From positions 1 to 44,238 of the forward strand of contig JACESF010000030.1 in assembly GCA_013911975.1 (NCBI GenBank): 44,238 nucleotides of DNA, given 5' to 3'. The notes beneath the pieces were generated by a model. That model did no database searches, was not told the DNA's origin, and worked only from the letters and a program-made list of their open reading frames with translations. Source of the DNA: Hyphomicrobiales bacterium (lineage in GTDB: Bacteria; Pseudomonadota; Alphaproteobacteria; Rhizobiales; Xanthobacteraceae). The position numbers and the translations under genes were made by a program. Shown one piece after another: positions 37,167 to 44,238 of the stretch. How positions within the stretch are numbered: position 1 is the stretch's first letter; each line of letters starts with the position of its first letter.

Positions 37167-38357
37167 ATGCGCGAAACCCCACGCCCCGCCGCCGAACTCC
37201 AGGTCTTCGCCCGGATCGCGGACATTCCCGCCGCCGCATGGGATGCCTGTGCCGCGGGAGGCGCGGCCCGGCCCGAACCGTTCGTCAGCCACGCCTTCCT
37301 CTCCGCTTTGGAGGATGCGGGATGCGTGGGGCGGCGCACGGGCTGGCTGCCCCAGCATCTCGTCCTTGCCGGCGTGGCCGGCGCGCCGTCCGGCGTCGCC
37401 CCGGCCTATCTGAAAAGCCATTCGCGCGGCGAATACGTGTTCGACCATGGCTGGGCGGAAGCCTTCGAGGGCGCGGGCGGGCGCTATTATCCCAAGCTCC
37501 AGGCGGCCGTGCCCTTCACGCCCGTCACCGGCCGGCGGCTCCTGACCCGGGACCCTGCGGACACGGCGGCGGCCGACATGCTCGGCGCGGGCCTCGTCCA
37601 GCTCGCCCGCCAGCGCGAGGCCTCGTCCGCCCATGTGACCTTCGCGACGCAGGCGGAATGGGAGGCGCTGGGCAATCTGGGTTTCCTGCAGCGGATCGAC
37701 CAGCAATTCCACTGGATCAACGAGGGTTACGGATCCTACGACGCGTTCCTGGAGGCGCTGGCGTCCCGCAAGCGAAAGGCCATCAGGCGGGAGCGTCGCG
37801 AGGCGCTCAGCGAGGGCATCACCATCGAGCTGCTGACCGGCGCCGACCTGACCGAGGCGGCCTGGGATGCCTTCTTCGCCTTCTACATGGACACCGGCGC
37901 CCGCAAATGGGGGCAGCCCTATCTCAACCGGGCGTTCTTCTCGCTGGTGGGCGAGCGGATGGCAGACCAGGTGCTCCTGATCCTGGCCAAGCGGGCGGGC
38001 CGGCCGATCGCGGGCGCGCTGAACTTCATCGGGGCGGAGACGCTCTATGGCCGCTATTGGGGCGCCGTCGAGCATCATCCCTTCCTGCATTTCGAGGTCT
38101 GCTACCATCAGGCCATCGACTATGCGATCGCCCGCGGCCTCGCCGTGGTGGAGGCGGGGGCGCAGGGCGAGCACAAGCTGGCGCGGGGCTACCTGCCGCG
38201 CCAGACCTATTCGGCCCATTGGATCGCCAATGCCGACCTGCGGCGTGCGGTCGCCCATTATCTGGAGCGCGAGCGGGCCCATGTGCGCGGAATGGGCGAG
38301 GAACTGGCGGAACTGGGCCCGTTCCGGCGCGGCAGTGCCCCGGAGGAACAGGACTAG
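37167..38357 (+). CDS. COG3146-type N-acyltransferase (GNAT/FemAB-like)
   Basis: 396 residues. It belongs to the peptidogalycan-biosynthesis-like or predicted N-acyltransferase family (PF04339), two fused GNAT-like halves. Recognisable stretches are FVSHAFLSALEDAGCVGRRTGWLPQHL, YVFDHGWAEAFEGAGGRYYPKLQAAVPFTPVTG, RKRKAIRRERREAL, and the C-terminal VEAGAQGEHKLARGYLPR. The family is common in Rhizobiales next to RidA and GDPD genes, as here. The acyl donor and acceptor are unknown. The start ATG 37167 lies 57 bases after the DUF4424 gene. Confidence 0.88.
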   Translation: MRETPRPAAELQVFARIADIPAAAWDACAAGGAARPEPFVSHAFLSALEDAGCVGRRTGWLPQHLVLAGVAGAPSGVAPAYLKSHSRGEYVFDHGWAEAFEGAGGRYYPKLQAAVPFTPVTGRRLLTRDPADTAAADMLGAGLVQLARQREASSAHVTFATQAEWEALGNLGFLQRIDQQFHWINEGYGSYDAFLEALASRKRKAIRRERREALSEGITIELLTGADLTEAAWDAFFAFYMDTGARKWGQPYLNRAFFSLVGERMADQVLLILAKRAGRPIAGALNFIGAETLYGRYWGAVEHHPFLHFEVCYHQAIDYAIARGLAVVEAGAQGEHKLARGYLPRQTYSAHWIANADLRRAVAHYLERERAHVRGMGEELAELGPFRRGSAPEEQD

Positions 38358-38471
38358 GACCAACGGCACCCGCTTTCCCGCAAAGCGGAATTTCGCCTGC
38401 AATACGGACCCCCGCGATTGCGGCGAGGGCCTTCCGCTCGGTATAAATCGCGCCGAGCGAAGGGGATGGCG

Positions 38472-39242
38472 ATGACCTATTGTTGCGGGGTTCTGGTCCG
38501 AAATGGCCTGGTGATGATTGCGGACACCCGCACCAATGCGGGGCTCGACAACATCTCCACGTTCCGCAAGCTCCACATTTTCGAGGAGCCGGGCCATTAC
38601 ATCATGGCCATCGCCTCCGCCGGGAACCTGTCCGTCTCCCAGTCCGTCATCAGCCTGCTGCATGAAGGCGTCGAGGACCATGCGGCGGGCGAGCGCCAGC
38701 AATTGCGGGACGCGAAGACCATGTTCCAGGCCGCCCAATTGGTCGGCCGCGCCATCCGGCAGGTCCACCAGGTGGATGCGGGCGCGCTGGAGCAGAGCAA
38801 TGTGAGCTTCGACGTCTCCTTCCTGCTGGGCGGGCAGATCGCCGGCGGGCCCCTGCGCCTGTTCATGATCTATTCGGCGGGCAATTTCATCGAATGCACC
38901 ACCGACACGCCGTTCCTCCAGATCGGCGAGCACAAATACGGCAAGCCGGTGCTGGATCGCGCCGTGAACTACGAGATGGATATCTCGGAGGCGCTCAAGG
39001 CCAGCCTGATCTCCATGGATTCCACCATGCGCTCGAACCTGGGCGTGGGCCTGCCCATCGACGTGATGGTGGTGGTGCCCGATACGCTCCAGGCGGAGCT
39101 GAAATACCGGATCGAGCCCGGCGAGCCCTATTTCCACGATCTGCGCGAGCGCTGGTCCGCTGCCCTGCGGGCCGCCCATGCGTCCATCCCGCGCCCGCCC
39201 TACCTGAAGAACGGCACGGGCGAGCGCCGCAACGACGACTGA
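38472..39242 (+). CDS. Anbu/proteasome-type Ntn-hydrolase (COG3484)
   Basis: About 256 residues. The N-terminus MTYCCGVLVRNGLVMIADTRTNAGLDNISTFRKL is that of Anbu (bacterial proteasome-like peptidase). Thr2 becomes the nucleophile once Met is removed, with Asp in IADTRTN and Lys in STFRK as partners. An ATG at 38466 would place two residues (Met-Ala) before this Met-Thr, so I chose 38472, preceded by GGGGA. Anbu assembles into helical or ring-like multimers; its physiological role is poorly known. Elsewhere it is usually encoded with an ATP-grasp protein, an alpha-E protein and a transglutaminase-like peptidase. None of these is in the window. Confidence 0.9.
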   Translation: MTYCCGVLVRNGLVMIADTRTNAGLDNISTFRKLHIFEEPGHYIMAIASAGNLSVSQSVISLLHEGVEDHAAGERQQLRDAKTMFQAAQLVGRAIRQVHQVDAGALEQSNVSFDVSFLLGGQIAGGPLRLFMIYSAGNFIECTTDTPFLQIGEHKYGKPVLDRAVNYEMDISEALKASLISMDSTMRSNLGVGLPIDVMVVVPDTLQAELKYRIEPGEPYFHDLRERWSAALRAAHASIPRPPYLKNGTGERRNDD

Positions 39243-39252
39243 CAGGCCGGCA

Positions 39253-41493
39253 TCATTCGGCGGCGTCGGCGGCCGGGTCGCCTTCCGGCCCGTCTCCGGC
39301 TGCCTCTGGAAGAGGCGCCATCCAGGGCCGCTGCACGCGGGGATCGCGCGAGGGCACCTCGCGCCATCCCTCCCCGCTCCGGTACAAAGCCACCGCGCCC
39401 GTGCGGGCGAGGCTCGCGGGCGCATAGACCCGCCCGTCGCACGGCGGGGCCTCGCGGCCGGACGTGACCAGGATCCCCCCTGCCGCGCAGTCCCGCACCA
39501 ATCCTCCCGGCTTGCGCAGCAGCGTGACCGCCGCGCCCCCCGGCGCGGTCGTGCGGCAGGTCGTACGGTCGCAGGGGAAGGCGACGCCAAGCGTTCGATC
39601 GTCAGGCTTCCGCGCGTCCCCGTCCCGGCCGAGCCATTGCGAGACGACCATCTTGTTGCTTGAGGCGCCGGCCACCGCGAAGCGGCCGTCCTGCTGGCGG
39701 ACTGCGACCGTCTTCCCGTCCGCGCTCACGAGGATGTCCGGGCGCGCCGGCGCGCCCGCCAGGAGCACGGCGAGGGTCGCGGGCACGAGCGCCAGGAATG
39801 CGAGGCTTCCGCGAAACAGGCAGAGGCAGAACAGCGCCAGCGCCGCTGCGAGGGCGGTGGGAACGCCCACCGCCGCTAAATGCAATGAGGCCCCCGGCAG
39901 CGCGGCCACATGGTCCGAAACCAGGGTCATGATGGTGAGCCCGAGCCCCATGACCGGCCAGGCCAAGCCGTCGAGGCCGAACGGGATCAGCAGCACCCCC
40001 AGCAGACCGAACGGCATCACCAGCAATGAGACCGCCGGCATGGCGGCGAGATTGGCCAGCAGGCCATAGGGCGCGAGGCGCTGGAAATGCAGCGCGCCGA
40101 ACGGCGCCGTGGCGAGCCCTGCCACCAGAGAGGTGAGGGCCAGGGCGGCGAAGAAGATCGCCACCTTGTAGGCAAGACGCGCCGCCACGCCCTCCGGGGG
40201 CTTGCGGCCGCGCGCGGGCTGGATCCGCTCATAGGCCGCCACCAAAGCGAGGGTCGCCGCGAACGACATCTGCGTCCCCGCCTCCAGGACGGAGACCGGC
40301 GCCAGCGTGAGGACCACAAGAGCCGCCACGCCTACGGTGCGCAGGCTGAGAGACGGCCGTCCCACCATCACCCCCAGCAACACCAGGGCGGTCATGATGA
40401 AGGAGCGCTGCGCGGGAACGTCGTTGCCGGACAACAGCAGGTAGAAGGCGCTGCCCGCGAGCGCCACCGCCGCCGCGAGCGACTTCACCGGAAAGCCCAG
40501 CGCCAGCGGGGGCGAGAGGGCGAGGAGCGCGCGCACCAGGGCGAACAGCGTTCCGGCCACAAGCGCCATGTGCAGGCCGGAAATGGAGAGCACATGGGTC
40601 AGGCCCGAACTGCGCATGCTGTCTTCCACCGCCGGTGACACGCCGGAGCGGTCGCCGGTCACGAGCGCGACCGCGATCCCGGCATTGGGCTCGGGCAGGG
40701 AGGCGCGGATGCGGCTCGCGAGCCCGGCCCGCACCTGCCCCACGAACGCGGCGAGCCGCACGCTCCAGGGCGGCGTTCCCTCGATCTGCGCCGGCTTCGG
40801 CCGCCCCAGCCCTAAGCCCACGGCGTCGATGCCGTCGAACCAGGGCCCGCGCCCGAAATCATGGGCGCCCGGCTCCGCCGGCACGAGCGGCGGCAGAAGG
40901 CGTGCGAGTTGGGACACGGCCGCCCCCGGCTGCGGCGCGCTGCCCTTGGGCACCGACAGTCGGACGAGATCCGGCACGTGGGAGAGCCCGCGCCCCTCCG
41001 CCGATGTGACGCGCAGCAGCATGCGGTCCGCATTGGGGCGGCGCTCCAGGCCTTCCACATGGCCCACCAGCCGCACCGTCCCGCTCGGCGGGATGAGGAC
41101 CGGCCGGTCGAGCCGCGCGGTCTGCAGGGTGGCGATGGCGAACCCCCAGGTGAGGGCCGCGAACCCCAGGAGCAGGCCGAAGGTCAGCGGGCGCCCGCGC
41201 GCGGCGAAGGTCGCCGCGCTGACGATACCCGCCAGGAGCAGCGCCGCCACCAGCGATGGCTCCTGCTGAGCCGAGAAGTAGACGAGGATGCCGGAGGCGA
41301 AGGCGACCGGAAGCCAGAGGATCAGCCGCCCGGACAACGCCTCCGCACGGGCATCCGCCGCGATGCGCCGGGCGAGGCGAGCGAACGCCTCGTCCAGCAG
41401 CGCCGCCGGCCCCGCAGGCGCCCATGCGCCCGCCTGCGCGCCGGTCGCCAGGGCGCGCGCTTTCGGGGCGGGACTGTCGCGGGGCTCGGCCAC
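39253..41493 (-). CDS. comEC: ComEC/Rec2 family competence membrane protein
   Basis: 746 residues. After a soluble N-terminus there is a DUF4131/OB-like domain (about 60-230). The Competence core follows (about 260-550) with the hallmark [36 protein letters not shown] and many membrane helices. The last ~180 residues replace the usual metallo-beta-lactamase-like domain: no HxHxDH motif is visible, only a short soluble tail with several Cys. ComEC forms the inner-membrane channel for incoming DNA. The start is GTG with AAGGAA upstream. It is divergent from gltX, a common alphaproteobacterial pairing. lexA, often beside it, is absent here. Confidence 0.9.
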   Translation of the reverse strand: MAEPRDSPAPKARALATGAQAGAWAPAGPAALLDEAFARLARRIAADARAEALSGRLILWLPVAFASGILVYFSAQQEPSLVAALLLAGIVSAATFAARGRPLTFGLLLGFAALTWGFAIATLQTARLDRPVLIPPSGTVRLVGHVEGLERRPNADRMLLRVTSAEGRGLSHVPDLVRLSVPKGSAPQPGAAVSQLARLLPPLVPAEPGAHDFGRGPWFDGIDAVGLGLGRPKPAQIEGTPPWSVRLAAFVGQVRAGLASRIRASLPEPNAGIAVALVTGDRSGVSPAVEDSMRSSGLTHVLSISGLHMALVAGTLFALVRALLALSPPLALGFPVKSLAAAVALAGSAFYLLLSGNDVPAQRSFIMTALVLLGVMVGRPSLSLRTVGVAALVVLTLAPVSVLEAGTQMSFAATLALVAAYERIQPARGRKPPEGVAARLAYKVAIFFAALALTSLVAGLATAPFGALHFQRLAPYGLLANLAAMPAVSLLVMPFGLLGVLLIPFGLDGLAWPVMGLGLTIMTLVSDHVAALPGASLHLAAVGVPTALAAALALFCLCLFRGSLAFLALVPATLAVLLAGAPARPDILVSADGKTVAVRQQDGRFAVAGASSNKMVVSQWLGRDGDARKPDDRTLGVAFPCDRTTCRTTAPGGAAVTLLRKPGGLVRDCAAGGILVTSGREAPPCDGRVYAPASLARTGAVALYRSGEGWREVPSRDPRVQRPWMAPLPEAAGDGPEGDPAADAAE

Positions 41494-41615
41494 CCATCAA
41501 GTTCCTTCAAGGCGGCTCCTATGCTACATGGGCGCCGCCCGAGCGCCATGGGCCGCCGCGCGACAAGCGCGCCCCCATGGCGATCCCGTTTCCCGACCCG
41601 CACGACTGGACCGAG

Positions 41616-43031
41616 ATGTCTGAGATCGTTACCCGTTTCGCGCCCTCCCCGACCGGCTTCCTGCATATCGGCGGCGCCCGCACCGCGCTGTTCAACTGGC
41701 TCTATGCGAAGGCGAAGGGCGGGAAGATGCTGCTGCGGATCGAGGACACCGACCGGCAGCGCTCCACCAAGGAGGCGATCGAGGCCATCATCGAAGGCCT
41801 GACCTGGATCGGCATCGATTGGGACGGCGAGGTGATCTACCAGTTCGCCCGGGCGCAGCGGCACCGCGAGGCGGTGGAGGAGATGCTGGCGCGGGGCAAT
41901 GCCTATCCCTGCTTCGCCACGCCCGAAGAGCTGGAGGAAATGCGCGAGACGGCCCGCAAGGAGGGTCGCCCGCCGCGCTATGACGGCCGTTGGCGCGACC
42001 GCGACCCGTCCGAATTCCCCACCGACCGCAAGCCCGTCATCCGCCTCAGGGCGCCCCAGGAGGGCGTGACGGTCATCGAGGACCTGGTTCAGGGCACCGT
42101 GACCTTCCCCAACAAGGACCTGGACGACCTCGTCCTGTTGCGCTCGGACGGGACGCCCACCTACATGCTCGCCGTGGTGGTGGACGACCATGACATGGGC
42201 GTCACCCATATCATCCGGGGCGACGACCATCTCACCAACGCCGCCCGCCAGACCCAGATCTACCGCGCGCTGGACTGGGACGTGCCGGTGATGTCCCACA
42301 TCCCGCTGATCCACGGGCCGGACGGCGCCAAGCTCTCCAAGCGCCACGGCGCGCTCGGCGTGGATGCGTATCGCGACATGGGCTACCTGCCCGCCGCCCT
42401 GCGCAATTATCTGGTCCGCCTCGGCTGGAGCCATGGCGACCAGGAGGTGTTCTCCACCGAGGAGATGATCCGCTATTTCGACCTCGACCGGGTTGGTCGC
42501 TCGGCCGCGCGGTTCGATTTCCAGAAGCTGGAGAATCTCAACGGCCAGTATATGCGCGCCGCCGCCGATGCGGATCTCCTTGAGGCCGTCGAGGCGCTGA
42601 TCCCCCACCTGCCGGACGGCAAGGTGCGCCTCGCGCGGCTGACGCCGGAGCGCCGCGCCCAGTTGCTGGCCGCCATGCCGGGCCTGAAGGAGCGCGCCAA
42701 GACGCTGGTGGAACTGCTGGACAATGCCGAGTTCCTGTTCGCCGAGCGGCCCCTGCCGCTGGAGGAGAAGGCGGCTGCCCTGCTGACCCCGGAAGCGCGT
42801 GGGCACCTCAAGGCCCTGCTGCCCGCCCTGGAGGCGGCCGAGTGGACCCAGGAGGCCACGGAGGCGGCGGTGCGCACCTATGCGCAGGAAACCGGCGTGA
42901 AGCTCGGCGCCGTGGCCCAGCCCCTGCGCGCCGCCCTGACCGGCCGCACCACCTCGCCGCCCATCTTCGACGTGCTGATCGTGCTCGGGCGCGAGGAGAG
43001 CCTCGCGCGGCTGCGGGACCAGGCGGCGTGA
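41616..43031 (+). CDS. gltX: Glutamyl-tRNA synthetase
   Basis: 471 residues. The class I HIGH-type motif is in [23 protein letters not shown], the GluRS-typical [12 protein letters not shown] follows, and the KMSKS-type loop is [11 protein letters not shown]. It charges tRNA-Glu (or tRNA-Gln in organisms using GatCAB) with glutamate. ATG 41616 ([14 protein letters not shown]) is chosen over ATG 41577, which adds a 13-residue leader not seen in the family and has no ribosome site; only a weak GGACCGAG precedes 41616. Its stop overlaps the TusA-like GTG. Some alphaproteobacteria carry two gltX paralogues, so discriminating activity is not certain. Confidence 0.94.
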   Translation: MSEIVTRFAPSPTGFLHIGGARTALFNWLYAKAKGGKMLLRIEDTDRQRSTKEAIEAIIEGLTWIGIDWDGEVIYQFARAQRHREAVEEMLARGNAYPCFATPEELEEMRETARKEGRPPRYDGRWRDRDPSEFPTDRKPVIRLRAPQEGVTVIEDLVQGTVTFPNKDLDDLVLLRSDGTPTYMLAVVVDDHDMGVTHIIRGDDHLTNAARQTQIYRALDWDVPVMSHIPLIHGPDGAKLSKRHGALGVDAYRDMGYLPAALRNYLVRLGWSHGDQEVFSTEEMIRYFDLDRVGRSAARFDFQKLENLNGQYMRAAADADLLEAVEALIPHLPDGKVRLARLTPERRAQLLAAMPGLKERAKTLVELLDNAEFLFAERPLPLEEKAAALLTPEARGHLKALLPALEAAEWTQEATEAAVRTYAQETGVKLGAVAQPLRAALTGRTTSPPIFDVLIVLGREESLARLRDQAA

Positions 43032-43294
43032 CCGACGCGGGAGCGTCCGGCGAGACGGTCCATCTGGACCTGAGGGGGCTGAAATGCCCCCTCCCCGTGC
43101 TTCATGCCCGCAAGGCCCTGGCGAAGGCGGCGCCCGGCACCCGCATCGTGGTGCGCTGCACCGATCCCATGGCGGCCATCGACATTCCCCATCTCGCCCA
43201 CGAGACCGGCCACCTGCTGGAGCAGCGGGGCCTTGAGGACGGGGTGCTGACCTTCCGCCTGCTGCGCCGCCCCCTGGCCTCAGACCAGGGGTAG
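43028..43294 (+). CDS. TusA/SirA-like sulfurtransferase family protein
   Basis: 88 residues. The hallmark [19 protein letters not shown] includes the sulfur-carrying Cys20 in the CPxP-type motif, followed by [20 protein letters not shown]. TusA proteins relay sulfur from cysteine desulfurase to tRNA thiolation, molybdenum cofactor or other acceptors; SirA-like members can have other roles. The start is GTG 43028, overlapping the gltX stop (GTGA), so expression is coupled to gltX. Its last 15 bases overlap the opposing amidohydrolase gene. Confidence 0.9.
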   Translation: MTDAGASGETVHLDLRGLKCPLPVLHARKALAKAAPGTRIVVRCTDPMAAIDIPHLAHETGHLLEQRGLEDGVLTFRLLRRPLASDQG

Positions 43295-44238
43295 CGCCCG
43301 CTCCACGAGGCGCACCCAGTAGGACGCGCCGAGCGGCAGGGCCGCGTCGGCGAAGTCGTAGGCCGGGTGATGCAGGCCCGCGCTGTCGCCATTGCCGATG
43401 AACACATAGGCGCCGGGCCGCGCCTCCAGCATGTAGGCGAAATCCTCCGCCGCCATGAGCGGCGGCGCGGCGGGGTCCACCTGCGCGGCGCCCGCCACGT
43501 CCTCCGCCACCTCCTGCGCGAACGCCGTTTGGGCAGCGTGGTTCACAGTGGCGGGATATCCCTCGACGATCTTCACGGTGACGCGCGCGCCATAGGCGCC
43601 GCCCACGGCCTGCGCCACTTCAGTGACGCGGTCGCGCAATTGCTGGCGGATATGGGCGCCCAGGCTGCGCATGGTGCCGGTCAGCTCCGCGCGCGGCGGT
43701 AGCACATTGTCCGCCTCGCCCGCATGGAACATGGTGATGGAGACGACGCCGGAGGCCAGCGGGTCCACATTGCGCGAGACCACCTGCTGGAGCGCGGTGA
43801 CGATGGCGGCGCCGGTCAGCACCACGTCCACGCCCTCATTGGGCTTGGCGGCGTGGGAGCCCTTGCCCTCGATGATGATTTCAACATGGTCGGCCGATGC
43901 CATGATCGGGCCCGGCCGCAGCGCGAACCGCCCGACGGGAAGTCCCGGCAGATTGTGCATGCCATAGACTTCCTCGACGCCGAAGCGCTCCATGAGGCCG
44001 TCCTCGAGCATGGCCTTGCCGCCCGCCCCGCCTTCCTCGGCGGGCTGGAACACCACGATGGCGGTGCCCGCGAAGGCCCGCGTTTCCGCCAGGTGCCGCG
44101 CTGCGCCGAGCAGCATGGTGGTGTGGCCGTCATGGCCGCAGGCATGCATCACGCCAGGCACCTTGGAGGCATAGGGCGCGCCGGTGACCTCACGAATCGG
44201 CAGGGCATCCATGTCGGCCCGCAGGGCGATGGTCCGCC
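43280..44238 (-). CDS. M20D amidohydrolase (hippurate hydrolase-like), 5' end outside window
   Basis: At least 319 residues are present; the frame continues beyond the right edge, where the usual N-terminus and first metal-binding Asp loop ([11 protein letters not shown]) begin. Visible features are [19 protein letters not shown] with metal ligands, [19 protein letters not shown] with the catalytic Glu, [12 protein letters not shown] with a metal-binding or transition-state His, and [15 protein letters not shown] near the end. The inserted dimerisation domain is at about 165-280 of the visible part. M20D enzymes cleave N-acyl or N-aromatic amino acids (hippurate, indole-acetyl amino acids); the substrate is unknown. 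An internal Met at 44212 is not the true start. Confidence 0.92.
   Translation of the reverse strand, partial: RTIALRADMDALPIREVTGAPYASKVPGVMHACGHDGHTTMLLGAARHLAETRAFAGTAIVVFQPAEEGGAGGKAMLEDGLMERFGVEEVYGMHNLPGLPVGRFALRPGPIMASADHVEIIIEGKGSHAAKPNEGVDVVLTGAAIVTALQQVVSRNVDPLASGVVSITMFHAGEADNVLPPRAELTGTMRSLGAHIRQQLRDRVTEVAQAVGGAYGARVTVKIVEGYPATVNHAAQTAFAQEVAEDVAGAAQVDPAAPPLMAAEDFAYMLEARPGAYVFIGNGDSAGLHHPAYDFADAALPLGASYWVRLVERALPLV

Noticed and set aside
36567..39590. 1007-codon minus-strand open frame
   Set aside because: Antisense of the DUF4424, acyltransferase and Anbu genes, all of which have clear family signatures on the plus strand.
41577..41615. Upstream ATG extending gltX by 13 residues
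   Set aside because: No ribosome site and the added residues are not part of the GluRS N-terminus; the ATG at 41616 gives the standard start.

Overview
The window is about 44 kb of chromosomal DNA from a high-GC alphaproteobacterium. Several genes are alphaproteobacterial hallmarks: divK, DUF3572, IalB, EipB (DUF1849), Usg, SdhE next to mfd, and an alaC-hom-glpX-recJ block. Together they point to the Rhizobiales/Hyphomicrobiales. A Xanthobacteraceae-like genome (Xanthobacter, Azorhizobium or Ancylobacter type) fits the GC content and gene mix, but that finer placement is inference. Coding density is high, many starts are GTG, and many neighbours overlap by one to four bases.

Layout. 1-3019 (minus): an Mla/MCE-type lipid transport operon (STAS-permease, ATPase, MCE protein, auxiliary lipoprotein cut by the window edge). 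3170-4150 (plus): L-Ala-D/L-Glu epimerase. 4102-8159 (minus): a tightly coupled set of LpxH-like phosphoesterase, GT4 glycosyltransferase, PLP dehydratase and MFS transporter. 8618-9466 (plus): FAH-family enzyme, sharing a bidirectional terminator with a convergent IalB-family gene (9542-10318). 10516-12336 (plus): orphan YejA-like peptide-binding protein. 12401-16265 (minus): sdhE and mfd. 16647-17015 (minus): divK. 17113-18736 (plus): DUF3572 gene and a zinc-ribbon dinB. 19045-24406 (minus): alaC-hom-glpX-recJ. 24607-27739 (minus): queA-tgt-folD. 27852-28819 (minus): exoD-like and usg. 29017-31316 (plus): CIRCE, groES, groEL and a terminator. 31317-33355 (minus): an unknown 150-aa gene and a GT39 membrane glycosyltransferase. 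33500-34638 (minus): eipB and acylphosphatase. 34802-39242 (plus): RidA, GDPD, DUF4424, a COG3146 acyltransferase and an Anbu-type proteasome-like hydrolase. 39253-41493 (minus): comEC. 41616-43294 (plus): gltX and a TusA-like gene. 43280-44238 (minus): M20D amidohydrolase, 5' end outside the window.

As a whole this is housekeeping and envelope-maintenance DNA: outer-membrane lipid transport, peptidoglycan peptide recycling, DNA repair (Mfd, DinB, RecJ), amino-acid and folate metabolism, queuosine modification, chaperonin and cell-cycle control. I see no insertion sequence, prophage, CRISPR array, toxin-antitoxin pair or defence island, and no convincing new multi-gene system. The less ordinary signals are small: an exact-boundary 74-bp tandem duplication of the groEL 3' end with its hairpin; a pair of REP-like palindromes with compensatory changes; a long GC-rich stem-loop between divK and sdhE; a Tgt lacking two of the three usual zinc cysteines; an Anbu homologue without its usual operon partners in the window; and a ComEC with no visible metallo-hydrolase motif.
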